A DNA stretch of 64,000 bases, taken from NCBI GenBank assembly GCA_002347405.1, contig DDXB01000051.1:1-64000 (forward strand), read 5' to 3'. Origin of the DNA: Rhodocyclaceae bacterium UBA2271. Lineage in GTDB: Bacteria > Pseudomonadota > Gammaproteobacteria > Burkholderiales > Rhodocyclaceae. The notes under the pieces were generated by a model that saw only the letters and a program-made list of their open reading frames with translations, was not told the DNA's origin and made no database searches. The position numbers and the translations under genes are program-made. Positions 1-8,903 of this stretch are shown piece by piece; positions within the stretch are counted from its first letter, which is position 1, and the number at the start of each line of letters is the position of its first letter.

Positions 1-831
1 GTCGAAGGTGTCATCCTTCTCAAGGGTGCGGCCTACCTGGCCGCCGATCTGCCAGCGGCAAAGGGGCGGATCTTTTCCGACGTAGACATTCTCGTGCCAC
101 ACGCGTTAACGCCGGCTGTCGAGGCCGCGCTGATGTTGAACGGCTGGATCAGCACGCATCATCATCCTTACGACCAGCGTTATTACCGGCAATGGATGCA
201 TGAGTTGCCGCCGATGCAACACATGCGGCGGGAAACGGTGATCGATGTCCATCACGCCATCGTTCCGGTGACCGCGACACGGCTGAAGCCGAGCTCTGAC
301 AGCATCATCGCTGCCGCCCGCCCCGTGCCGGGACGTCCGGGCTTGCGGGTGCTGGCACCGACCGACATGGTGCTGCACAGCGCAACCCACCTCTTCTACA
401 ACGAGGAGTTCAGTCATGGCTTGCGCGACCTGTCGGACATGGATCTGCTGCTACGCCACTTTGGCGGCAAACCCGACTTCTGGCCAGAATTGCTCGAGCG
501 CGCCAGGCAGCTGACACTGGAGCGGCCGCTTTACTATTGCCTGCGACACGCGCTACGGGTATTCGGTACGCCCGTACCCGCCGAACAACTGAATGCCCTG
601 GCGCGGGCAGCACCGGCGCCCTGGGCCGGACGCCTGATGGATGAATTATGGCAAGTGGCGTTGCGCTCACCTCACCAATCACTGGCCGGGCTAATGGATC
701 CGCTGGCCAACGGCCTGCTGTATCTGCGTGCCCACCGGGAACGCATGCCACTGCCGCTGCTCATCTACCATATCCTGCACAAGACATTTCGCATCAAGCA
801 CGACAACAAGAGCGATTCGCCTACGGTTTGA
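1..831 (+). CDS. Nucleotidyltransferase-like protein, 5'-truncated by window edge
   Basis: The reading frame is open from the first base, so the N-terminus lies outside the window; about 276 residues are visible. The visible start carries an ILLKG motif followed by FSDVDILV. This is the lysine and acidic-pair pattern of the uncharacterised nucleotidyltransferase family PF14907 (NTP_transf_5). Members of that family occur beside exosortase A clusters, next to HprK-related kinases and PqqD-like proteins, and the true substrate is unknown. The first ATG in the window (94) lies after the motif and is not the real start. The 3' end overlaps the convergent protease gene by 11 bases. Family assignment is by motif only. 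Confidence 0.7.
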   Translation, partial: VEGVILLKGAAYLAADLPAAKGRIFSDVDILVPHALTPAVEAALMLNGWISTHHHPYDQRYYRQWMHELPPMQHMRRETVIDVHHAIVPVTATRLKPSSDSIIAAARPVPGRPGLRVLAPTDMVLHSATHLFYNEEFSHGLRDLSDMDLLLRHFGGKPDFWPELLERARQLTLERPLYYCLRHALRVFGTPVPAEQLNALARAAPAPWAGRLMDELWQVALRSPHQSLAGLMDPLANGLLYLRAHRERMPLPLLIYHILHKTFRIKHDNKSDSPTV

Positions 832-1591
832 TCGTGTCGAGCAGCTCCAGCAGGAACCCGGCGGGGATCGCATAGCTGATTCCCGATGGCTTCTCGAGTA
901 TCGCCTCCTTGGTCGCCTTGACGAAAACCATGTTGATCACGCCAAGAACCTCGCCGCTTTCGGCATCGTAAAGCGGGCCGCCGCTGTTGCCGGGGTAGGC
1001 GGTGGCATCCAGCTGGAAGATGAGAAAGGCCCCGCTGCGCAGGCGTCGGATCGATCTGTCCCTGAGCTCCCGCGCGTTGCCACCGGGCAAGGCAATCGGC
1101 GTGATCGAGGAGATGATGCCGCGATGCGTCACCGGCGAGAAACCCAGTGCGCCGCCGATCGGGAAGCCGGTAAAAGCGACAGCCTGACCCTCGCGGACCG
1201 ATTCCGACGGTCGCAGCGCGAGGGGTGGCAGGGGCGGTCCGGCAAGGCGCAGCACCGCCAGATCGTGTTCGACGTCGCTCACCAGCAGGTGCACCTCCTG
1301 TGGGCGGACCTCGCTCCCGTTGCGGGATAGCACCATCAAGGTTTCGGGGGTATCGCCTAGCCCCGTGCCACTGACCACATGAGCATTGGTGACGATGAGG
1401 CTGCCGTCCCTGACGGCAAAACCGGTCCCGCGCATGACGAATTGCGGGCTGCGCAGCTTGTTGAAGGTGCCGACGACGACTACCGAGGGTTTGACGCGCG
1501 CGATGGTTTCCGGCAGGGCAGCGACGGCGTGACTGCTGCCCAGGAGCACCAGCATGCCGGCCAGAAATGCATGCAGCCAGCGCCCGATCAT
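821..1591 (-). CDS. Periplasmic trypsin-like (S1C, DegP-type) serine protease without PDZ domain
   Basis: 256 residues. An N-terminal signal peptide ends near residue 25 (hydrophobic run then AVA). The catalytic triad is readable: His71 in TNAHVV, Asp110 in EHDLAVL and Ser203 in GNSGGP. No PDZ domain follows, so it is a compact chymotrypsin-fold protease rather than full-length DegP/DegQ. Its start overlaps the stop of the upstream lytic transglycosylase by 4 bases (ATGA), which suggests translational coupling. The pair sits downstream of PrsT in the same orientation and could be read from that operon. Role in envelope or exopolysaccharide maintenance is inferred. Confidence 0.85.
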   Translation of the reverse strand: MIGRWLHAFLAGMLVLLGSSHAVAALPETIARVKPSVVVVGTFNKLRSPQFVMRGTGFAVRDGSLIVTNAHVVSGTGLGDTPETLMVLSRNGSEVRPQEVHLLVSDVEHDLAVLRLAGPPLPPLALRPSESVREGQAVAFTGFPIGGALGFSPVTHRGIISSITPIALPGGNARELRDRSIRRLRSGAFLIFQLDATAYPGNSGGPLYDAESGEVLGVINMVFVKATKEAILEKPSGISYAIPAGFLLELLDTIKP

Positions 1592-2520
1592 GAGGTGATG
1601 CGGGCCTGGCGCCGCAGAATCTGCCCCAGCTCTGGCGAAGGTTCGGTGATGGCGGAATCGAACGGGTGTTCGTGGCGGCGAAACACCTGGAGGATGCGTT
1701 TCACGTAGTCGCGTGTTTCGGCATAGGGCGGAATGCCGCGGTGGCGGTTTACCGCACCTTCTCCGGCGTTGTAGCCCGCCGCGACCAGGGCCACGTCACC
1801 CTTGAAATAGGCCAGCAGCCAGCGCAGGTAGGCCAGGCCGCCGCGAATATTCTGTTCCGGGTCAAAGGGTTTCTTCACGTTGAAGCGCAGGGCGGTTTCG
1901 GGAATCAACTGCATCAGGCCCTGGGCGTTCTTGTGCGAGACCGCCACCGGATTCAGGTTCGACTCGGTGCGGGCGATGGCCAGCGCCAGCCGCGGATTGA
2001 TGCCGTATTCAGGCGCCAGGCGCAGCACCAGTTCAGCCATCCGTCGCTGCTTCTCGGTGCCGAATTCCAGGTCGGTGATGTCAGTCTGCAGCGCCGGTTG
2101 CTCGGGCTCCCGCATGCACGGCGGCGGCTCGGTGGCCGCCGGCCCGACAAAGCGCAGCATCCGCAACGCCGGGGCGTGGCCCTGGGTCGCGGCAAGCTGA
2201 AGAAAGTAAGCCGCCAGGGCATCATCACGCGGCGTCCCGCGGCCATTGGCGTACATCCAGCCCAGGCTGTACCGGGCTTCCGCGTCGCCGGCCCGCGCGC
2301 CGTCGCAGTAAAGCTGGATTGCCCGAGCCGGGTCTTTGGCAACACCTTCGCCGTGCTCGAAGGCACGGGCCTGCTCGCGCAGCACGCGCAACTCATCCGC
2401 GCTGCGCGGCTCCGCCGCAAAAGTCGGCGCTGGCGGAACGGCGCAAAACAGGACGAGCGCCGCCGCAGGCCAAATTCTGCCGCCTTGAGATTTTCCGTCC
2501 GACCGTCCCATCGTTGCCAT
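1588..2520 (-). CDS. Lytic murein transglycosylase (SLT domain) with Sel1-like repeats
   Basis: 310 residues with three parts: a signal peptide (about residues 16-36), Sel1/TPR-like helices (about 45-125), and a C-terminal SLT lysozyme-like domain (about 160-300). The catalytic Glu186 lies in the ARTESNLNP motif, followed by QGLMQLIPETA and the AGYNAGEGAV motif typical of MltC/Slt-type enzymes. It would cleave peptidoglycan glycan strands in the periplasm, perhaps opening space for the secretion machinery. The residues around the predicted signal-peptide cleavage site (AVPPAPTF) are encoded by a copy of the dispersed repeat found through this locus. Confidence 0.88.
   Translation of the reverse strand: MATMGRSDGKSQGGRIWPAAALVLFCAVPPAPTFAAEPRSADELRVLREQARAFEHGEGVAKDPARAIQLYCDGARAGDAEARYSLGWMYANGRGTPRDDALAAYFLQLAATQGHAPALRMLRFVGPAATEPPPCMREPEQPALQTDITDLEFGTEKQRRMAELVLRLAPEYGINPRLALAIARTESNLNPVAVSHKNAQGLMQLIPETALRFNVKKPFDPEQNIRGGLAYLRWLLAYFKGDVALVAAGYNAGEGAVNRHRGIPPYAETRDYVKRILQVFRRHEHPFDSAITEPSPELGQILRRQARITS
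2421..2443 (-). repeat. Dispersed GC-rich repeat, copy in lytic transglycosylase signal peptide
   Basis: Reads GCCGTTCCGCCAGCGCCGAC followed by TTT on the minus strand, one mismatch from the consensus. It is in frame and encodes AVPPAPTF at the end of the signal peptide. Confidence 0.75.
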
Positions 2521-2536
2521 GATGATTCCGCGAAGC

Positions 2537-5308
2537 CTACAAACCCTTTAATAGCTCAGAAACCTCTGCCTGACCAGAAAACTTGTCGCCAAGCTTGGCC
2601 AGCGTGTCGAGTTCCTGTTTGGCCTCTGCCTTCTTGCCGGCCTTGAGCAGGCCTTTGGCGAGGTTGAGGCGAATCTCCGGGTTCTGCGGCGCAAGGGCCA
2701 GCGCCTTGCCCAGCAGGTCAAGCCCGCGGTCCACGTTGCCTTGTTCGACCAGTAAATGCCCCAGCGTATCCATTATTGCCGGCTGGTTGGGTGCCAGCTT
2801 GTTGGCCTGCTCGGCGTATTCGATGGCCTTGGGGTCGCCCATTCTGCCGAGCGACCACGCAAGGTTGTTCAGCACGGCAGGATTATTGGGTTGGATACCA
2901 AGCAGGGCACGATATTGCGCCACGGCAGCGGGATAATCCTTGCGTTTGTTGGCCGTGTCGGCAAGGAACAAGCGGAAACCGGCGTCCTTGGGATTGGCCT
3001 TGATCCAGGCATCCGCAACCTGCTTCGCCTCGGCCTGCTTGCCATCGGCAATCAACACGGCATACAGACGTCCGGTCAGATCGGCTGAGGCCGCCACCTT
3101 CAGGCCTCCCCGATACGCTGCGGCAGCTTGCGGCCAGGCCTTCTGCGCAACCTGGATATCCCCCTCGAGCAGATAACCGGCAACCTCCTTGGGCTGGCTC
3201 TTTTGCAAGTCACGTGCCCGCGCCAAGGCTTCCGGCATGCGGCCAGCATCGACATCGAGCATGATCATGGCACGGTGCATCGGCAGCGAGTCGGGCTGCA
3301 GCGCAAGGCCCTTGGTCAGGCTGCTGCGCGCGGCGTCCTTGTTCTTCTCGGCGATCTGGATTTCGGCCATGCGCAAATAGGGTTGCGGCATGCCCGGCAG
3401 CAGGGCGGCCAGCTTGCCGTAGATCGCCAGAGCCTGATTGGTATCGCCGGTCAGTTGCAGCACACGACCAGCGACATCCAGAATTTCCGGCCGGTCCGGG
3501 AATCTGGCCATGGCCTCCTGAACCACGGTCAGCGCCTTCTTGTTGTCCTTGTTGCGCAGATAATGCCCGACCAGGGCAAGGCGCGGTGCGGGTTCATCGG
3601 GCACCGCGTTCACTGCCTTGGTCAACAATCCGGCAACTTCCTCAACACTGGCACCACCCTGCGCCCGCAACTCGGCAATGGCCAGCATCGCCTGAAGATT
3701 CTTCGGATCTTTGGCCAGCACACCCTCGAAGCGCTTCTGCGCCGCATCGGGTTTCTTGTCGGCCAAGTCGAGGCGGGCGAGGCTGGTCGCGGCGGGCAGG
3801 AAGGTTGGCGCCAATTCGAGTGCGCGCTCGAAACTCTTGCGCGCCCCCTCGATGTTGCCCTTGCCCAGCAGGGCGCCGCCGCGGAGGTTATGGACGGCGG
3901 GGTTGTCCGGCTGTTTTTTCTCGAGGGCGGCAATGGCAGTTAAGGCCTTGTCAAACTGCTTCTGTTGCATGCTCGAAGCAATCAGCGCCATGTCCGCCAT
4001 GCCGCCGCTGTCGGCGGCAGCAATTTGCTCGAGTTCGTCGAAAGCCTGTTCTGTGCGCCCCATCTGCATCTTGGTCAATGCCAGTGCCGTTTGCGTCCGT
4101 GTGTTATTCGGGTCGGCTTTCGCCGCCTTGGTGAAGTATTCGGCGGCAGTCGCTGCGTCGCCACTCTGCATGTAGGTTTCACCGGCGAGGGCGAGCCAGG
4201 CCGCTGCCGTATCCTTGCCCTGCAGAATCGGCTGTAACGCTGCAAGTGCCTTGTCTGGCTGGCCACTGCGCAGATGGGACCGCACCAATACACGCCTGGC
4301 GTAATCGAGACCCGGCGCCCGCTGCAGCGCCTTGGCCAGATACTCCTGTGCCCGGATGTCCGAGCGCCCCTCGTAGGCAATGATGCCGGCTAGCTGCAGG
4401 CCTTGCGGACTGTCGGGCTGGATCTTGAGCAAGGCATCGACAGCTGTTTTTGCCTCCGCAACATTCTTCTGGCCGTAGGCGACCAGTCCCTGCATGTACA
4501 GCGTCAATGGCGCCTTTGCCGCAACCTTCTGCATCGACGACAGCTGGCTGGCCGCCGCATCAATCTTGTTGGTGCGCAGGTGCATCGTGATCACTGCGGT
4601 ATGCGCTGACAGCATCTTCGGACGTAGTTCAAGCACCTTCTGATAGGCGGTGATGGCCTCGTCGTTCTTGCCTTCGGCCCGCAGCAGGTCGGCCTTGAAG
4701 TGCCAGGCTTCGGAGTTCTGCGGGGCCTTGGCAAGAATCGCATCCACCATCTCCCTGGTACGGGGGATGTCCTGTTCCATGGCCTTGAGTCTGGCCAGGC
4801 CCAGCAGTGCCGGAGCGTAGTCGCCGTTGCTGGCTACCGCCTCGTCAAAGGCGCTGCGCGCAGCATCGAATTTTCCCTGCATGGCGAGGCTCTGCCCGAT
4901 CGTGGTCTTTAAATCGGCTCTCGCCTCGGCCGAGGCGAGCGTCGCGTTGCCCAGTTCATCGTTCAATTTTTTGAACTGTCCCTGGGCCAGAATCGTCCGG
5001 GCAAGCACCGGCGTTACCTGTTCGGCGGAAAATTTGAGCTCGATGGCCTTACGCAGCTCAATTTCGGCGGCAACGGGATCGCCCGCATCCAGTAGCGTAC
5101 GGCCAAGCAGGAAACGCGCCTCGGCCGAATCCGGCGACTTGGCCAGGACGTTCTTGAGTTGAATGGTCGCCGCGGCGTGATCATTCTTTTCGAGATAGCT
5201 CTTGGCCGATGCCAGCATTTCCGGCGTGCCCTTGCCGCATCCGGCGGCCAGCAGAAGCGCCATCAGGATGGCGACGCGGACAGAGCGTGTGCGAGTAAGT
5301 GTAGTCAT
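2537..5308 (-). CDS. prsT: PEP-CTERM system TPR-repeat lipoprotein PrsT
   Basis: About 923 residues from the chosen ATG, which directly precedes a lipoprotein signal (VAILMALLLAAGC, lipobox LAAGC). The open frame extends about 30 codons further upstream, but those residues do not look like a signal sequence. The rest is a continuous array of TPR motifs (repeated A..LG..LL..GD..A), ending near the C-terminus. Length, lipobox and adjacency to prsR and prsK match the PEP-CTERM TPR lipoprotein family (TIGR02917). It probably acts as a periplasmic scaffold for exopolysaccharide secretion. It is separated from prsR by about 100 bases. Confidence 0.9.
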   Translation of the reverse strand: MTTLTRTRSVRVAILMALLLAAGCGKGTPEMLASAKSYLEKNDHAAATIQLKNVLAKSPDSAEARFLLGRTLLDAGDPVAAEIELRKAIELKFSAEQVTPVLARTILAQGQFKKLNDELGNATLASAEARADLKTTIGQSLAMQGKFDAARSAFDEAVASNGDYAPALLGLARLKAMEQDIPRTREMVDAILAKAPQNSEAWHFKADLLRAEGKNDEAITAYQKVLELRPKMLSAHTAVITMHLRTNKIDAAASQLSSMQKVAAKAPLTLYMQGLVAYGQKNVAEAKTAVDALLKIQPDSPQGLQLAGIIAYEGRSDIRAQEYLAKALQRAPGLDYARRVLVRSHLRSGQPDKALAALQPILQGKDTAAAWLALAGETYMQSGDAATAAEYFTKAAKADPNNTRTQTALALTKMQMGRTEQAFDELEQIAAADSGGMADMALIASSMQQKQFDKALTAIAALEKKQPDNPAVHNLRGGALLGKGNIEGARKSFERALELAPTFLPAATSLARLDLADKKPDAAQKRFEGVLAKDPKNLQAMLAIAELRAQGGASVEEVAGLLTKAVNAVPDEPAPRLALVGHYLRNKDNKKALTVVQEAMARFPDRPEILDVAGRVLQLTGDTNQALAIYGKLAALLPGMPQPYLRMAEIQIAEKNKDAARSSLTKGLALQPDSLPMHRAMIMLDVDAGRMPEALARARDLQKSQPKEVAGYLLEGDIQVAQKAWPQAAAAYRGGLKVAASADLTGRLYAVLIADGKQAEAKQVADAWIKANPKDAGFRLFLADTANKRKDYPAAVAQYRALLGIQPNNPAVLNNLAWSLGRMGDPKAIEYAEQANKLAPNQPAIMDTLGHLLVEQGNVDRGLDLLGKALALAPQNPEIRLNLAKGLLKAGKKAEAKQELDTLAKLGDKFSGQAEVSELLKGL

Positions 5309-5409
5309 ATGCGGTATGTATTCTCGGTAAGATGATGAAGAAAACATAACCACCCAGCCCCGGCTGCAACCGGAACTATTTGGGTGAGCTATGGCCAATG
5401 TAAGCCATG

Positions 5410-6789
5410 TCAGGCTTTGAGCCCCAGTCGGTGCATCAGATCATACAGAGTCGGCCGGCTGACACCCAGCATCTCGGCGGCACGCACGACATTGCCGTTG
5501 CTGCGCCCCAGAGCGGTCACCACTGCATTGCGTTCGGCATCCTCACGCATTTTGCGCAGATCGATCGACCCTTCGCCGGCCTCGATATCGACAGCGGCAT
5601 CGTCGGGCACATCAATCCCGATATCCCGGGCCGTCAAATAATTGCCGTCAGCCATGATCGTCGCTCGCTTGATGCAGTTCTCGAGCTCCCGCACGTTACC
5701 TGGCCAAGGGTGTTTCTCGATGACGCGGATGGCTTCCTCGCCAAGCATCAGGCCGCCACGATTCTGCTCCTTGGCAAAGCGCCGCACGAAAGCGTGGGCC
5801 AGCAATGCCGCATCGCCGACACGATTCCGCAACGGCGGAATATTGATTTCGATCTCCGCCAGGCGATAGTAAAGATCCTCGCGGAAGCGGCCTTCCTTGA
5901 TCAGCGCCTTGAGGTCCTGATGGGTAGCGCAGATGATGCGCACATCGATCGGGATTTCCTGACGCCCACCGACATGCTCAATCACCCGCTCCTGCAGGAA
6001 ACGGAGCAACTTGGCCTGGAGTGATAGCGGCAGGTCGCCGATTTCGTCGAGCATCAGGGTGCCGCGATTGGCCGTTTCGATCTTGCCCGGTGTCGTCTTC
6101 GCCGCTCCGGAGAACGCCCCCTTCTCGTAGCCGAACAACTCGCTCTCAAGCAAATTCTCCGGAATGGCCGCACAATTGATGGCGACAAAACGGTTGGCGG
6201 CGCGCGGCGATGCATTGTGCAGTCCGCGCGCCAAAATCTCCTTGCCGGTGCCGCTTTCGCCGAGGAGAAGCACGGTGACATTGGTGCTGGCCACTTTCTC
6301 GATTGTCCTGCAGATCTGCAGCATTTCAGGGGCGCGGGTGATCAGGTCACCCAGGGCATCGGGTTGATGCATCGATTGCAGGCGGCGATTCTCCTGCTGC
6401 AGGTCGTAGAGGCGGAAAGCGCGGTCAATTGTCAGTGCCAGGATCTCCGGCTCGAATGGCTTGGTAAAGAAGTCATAAGCCCCCAGTGCGATCGCCCGCA
6501 ATGCATTGGCCTGATCGTTCTGTCCGGTCAGCACGATAACCTTGGTATCCGGCTCCAGGGCGAGGATCTGCTCCAGCAATTTGAAACCCTCGGAAACCGA
6601 GTCGGCATCCGGCGGCAGGCCCAGGTCCATGGTTACGACGGCCGGGTTGTGATGCCGCAGCTGCGCCAGCGCGCTTTCGCGGTCATCGGCAACGATCGCA
6701 TCGTATTGATCAAAGGACCAGCGGATCTGCTTCTGCAGCGCCGGATCGTCCTCGACGATCAGCAGGGCGCGTGGCTTGGCAATTGTCAT
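5410..6789 (-). CDS. prsR: PEP-CTERM box response regulator PrsR (sigma-54 activator)
   Basis: 459 residues with NtrC architecture. The receiver domain (1-125) has phospho-acceptor Asp55 in VTMDLGLPP. The AAA+ domain has Walker A GESGTGKE (177-184), a sigma-54 contact loop reading GAFSGA (224-229) instead of the usual GAFTGA, and Walker B LMLDEIGD (about 245-252). A C-terminal Fis-type helix-turn-helix (NVVRAAEMLGVSRPTL) binds DNA. It is expected to activate -24/-12 promoters of exopolysaccharide and PEP-CTERM genes when phosphorylated by PrsK. The start overlaps the prsK stop by 4 bases. Confidence 0.93.
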   Translation of the reverse strand: MTIAKPRALLIVEDDPALQKQIRWSFDQYDAIVADDRESALAQLRHHNPAVVTMDLGLPPDADSVSEGFKLLEQILALEPDTKVIVLTGQNDQANALRAIALGAYDFFTKPFEPEILALTIDRAFRLYDLQQENRRLQSMHQPDALGDLITRAPEMLQICRTIEKVASTNVTVLLLGESGTGKEILARGLHNASPRAANRFVAINCAAIPENLLESELFGYEKGAFSGAAKTTPGKIETANRGTLMLDEIGDLPLSLQAKLLRFLQERVIEHVGGRQEIPIDVRIICATHQDLKALIKEGRFREDLYYRLAEIEINIPPLRNRVGDAALLAHAFVRRFAKEQNRGGLMLGEEAIRVIEKHPWPGNVRELENCIKRATIMADGNYLTARDIGIDVPDDAAVDIEAGEGSIDLRKMREDAERNAVVTALGRSNGNVVRAAEMLGVSRPTLYDLMHRLGLKA

Positions 6790-8900
6790 GTCAGCTCCAT
6801 TTGCTGCAGGTCAGAACCCTGGCTCACTTCGATCAGCGGCAGGCTGACACGGAAACGCGTCCCCACTCTTTCCGTGCTCTCCACTTTTATGTCTCCTCCG
6901 AGTTCGCGGATGTATTGATAGCTCTCGTAGGCGCCAATACCCATTCCCGCCTGTTTGGTAGTCTGGAACGGCTTGAACAGCCGGTCACGAATGAATTCGG
7001 CAGACATGCCTTGACCGGTATCGCCTACCTCCACCAGCGCCATGCCCTTGTCGCGGCCAACGGTAATCCATACTTTACCGTCGGGCGCAGTGGCATCAAG
7101 CGCATTTTGCACCAGATGGCCAATCACGCGCTCAATCCGTTCTTCTTGGCCGCGCGTGACGAGTGGCTCGCGCACTTCGACCGCAAGCACGGGCTCTTGC
7201 GCAGATTTTGCCACCTGAATTCGGCCGACAACGGCAGCGAGGTTGGTTCCAAAGCTACCATCGGCTGGCGTCACGCCCTCGCGCAATTGCAACATCAGCT
7301 GCTTCATCCGTTCCACCGAATGGCGAACGGTCAGCAGCATGTCACGCTGAAACTCCGCATTGTCGGCATGGCGTTCGGCATTCTTCACCATCAGCGATAG
7401 TTGCGTGACAATGTTCTTGAGATCATGCACGACAAAAGCCGACATCCGATTGAACGACTCGAATTTGCGCGCCTCGAGCAGCGCCTCGGTCGCCTGCATC
7501 TGGGCCAGGTAACTCGCCGCCTGGCTGCCGGCAGTACGCAGCAAATCATTGATTTCCCAATTTACGTCGATCTTGGTCCGCGATGTCGTCAGCACGACAA
7601 AACCAACCATTTCCGTTGCCGTCGCCAGCGGCACGACCAGCCAGGCATTCGGCAGCTCCGCCAGCCAGGATGGCAGCTCCAGGCCCTGGTAACGACCAGG
7701 AAGATAGCGATACTCTTCAAGATTCAGCACCCAGCCACTGGCTTGCAAAAAGTTGACCAGAGAACCCGAAGCATCTTCTGACGCCACGCACACCGGCAGG
7801 TTCCAGCGTGCGCTCTGGTTCAGCTTGCCACCGGGTAAATCACGCAGCCAAAGCGTCCCTGCAGGGCTTTCCACCATGTCGGCAAGCCCGCGGATCACGC
7901 GTCGTCCGACCGGCTGGGTCGCATCTTCGGCGGACAAGGCCTTGGTGAACTTGAGCCACTCCTCCCGGTAGTCGTAGCGATAGCGGAAGAAGTTCTTGCC
8001 AACGAGCACGCGCAACTTGGCCCTTGTCGTCCCGGAAAACACCATCAGCAACAACAAGACCAGGGCAAAGAACAGCAGGCCCAGCTGCAGCGCTCCTCCC
8101 CAGCTGCCACCCAAGTAGCGGACGTAATACCCCGCAGCAGAAACCGCGAGTAAATACAGGCCCGCGGCAAACAGCGTGGTGGTATGAAAAGCAGCGCTTT
8201 GCGACAGCGAGACTGCGAGCTTGCGGGTTTGTGCGCGGACGATTGACAGAACGATCAGCGGCAGCACCAGCGCGTAGGCGAAGCCGCGCACCGCGAATGC
8301 CTCCGCGTCCACATGATTGAAAAGTATGGTGTTCGAATGAAAATAGAAATCGAAGGCAAACGTCGCCCCGATGGCGATGCCAATTGGCTTCAGGTTCCAG
8401 CGCGAATCGACATTGGCATTGCGGAACAACTGTTCAAGCAGCACCAGCCCAAATATGGCCAGGCCCAGAAAGACGAATTGATTCGCTCTGGCGAGTTGCG
8501 GCAGGAGGGGCGGTTCCCCTTCCACCATGACCGACAAAGCCAGCGCGCATGCAACAATGGCTGTAGCCGCTGCAGCCAGCCAGCGAATGCTGTTTTGTGC
8601 CCGCCCCCACGCCGCGTCAAGCAGCACCAGCATGAATGCGTACCAGGACGCATAGCGAAGAATGTCGAAAAGCTGCTGGAGTTCGCGCAGGGTTCCGGAG
8701 GCGGTGGCCGCGAACAGCAAGCCGCTCAATCCCCAGATGCTGGTGGCAATTGCCGCAGTTGCCAATGCCTTGCCGGGCCGATCACCGCTCCCCTTATACT
8801 GCTGATAGATCTGATGAACCGCCAGGACCAGATAACAGAATCCAGCCAGACCGTGGCTCCACAGGACGATGGCGAGGATGGTCGGGATGTCGTAGCTCAT
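6786..8900 (-). CDS. prsK: PEP-CTERM system histidine kinase PrsK
   Basis: 704 residues. The N-terminal half (about 5-295) has several hydrophobic membrane segments, followed by a GAF-like region (about 310-465). The HisKA dimerisation helix carries phospho-accepting His492 in the VVHDLKNIV motif. A C-terminal HATPase has an N box (QNALDA), a G1 box (DTGQGM) and a G2 box (GMGIGAYE). The architecture matches TIGR02916. It pairs with PrsR by 4-base overlap, and the input signal is unknown. The start follows the patatin gene stop by 3 bases, so the two are likely co-transcribed. Confidence 0.93.
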   Translation of the reverse strand: MSYDIPTILAIVLWSHGLAGFCYLVLAVHQIYQQYKGSGDRPGKALATAAIATSIWGLSGLLFAATASGTLRELQQLFDILRYASWYAFMLVLLDAAWGRAQNSIRWLAAAATAIVACALALSVMVEGEPPLLPQLARANQFVFLGLAIFGLVLLEQLFRNANVDSRWNLKPIGIAIGATFAFDFYFHSNTILFNHVDAEAFAVRGFAYALVLPLIVLSIVRAQTRKLAVSLSQSAAFHTTTLFAAGLYLLAVSAAGYYVRYLGGSWGGALQLGLLFFALVLLLLMVFSGTTRAKLRVLVGKNFFRYRYDYREEWLKFTKALSAEDATQPVGRRVIRGLADMVESPAGTLWLRDLPGGKLNQSARWNLPVCVASEDASGSLVNFLQASGWVLNLEEYRYLPGRYQGLELPSWLAELPNAWLVVPLATATEMVGFVVLTTSRTKIDVNWEINDLLRTAGSQAASYLAQMQATEALLEARKFESFNRMSAFVVHDLKNIVTQLSLMVKNAERHADNAEFQRDMLLTVRHSVERMKQLMLQLREGVTPADGSFGTNLAAVVGRIQVAKSAQEPVLAVEVREPLVTRGQEERIERVIGHLVQNALDATAPDGKVWITVGRDKGMALVEVGDTGQGMSAEFIRDRLFKPFQTTKQAGMGIGAYESYQYIRELGGDIKVESTERVGTRFRVSLPLIEVSQGSDLQQMELT

Positions 8901-8903
8901 TGA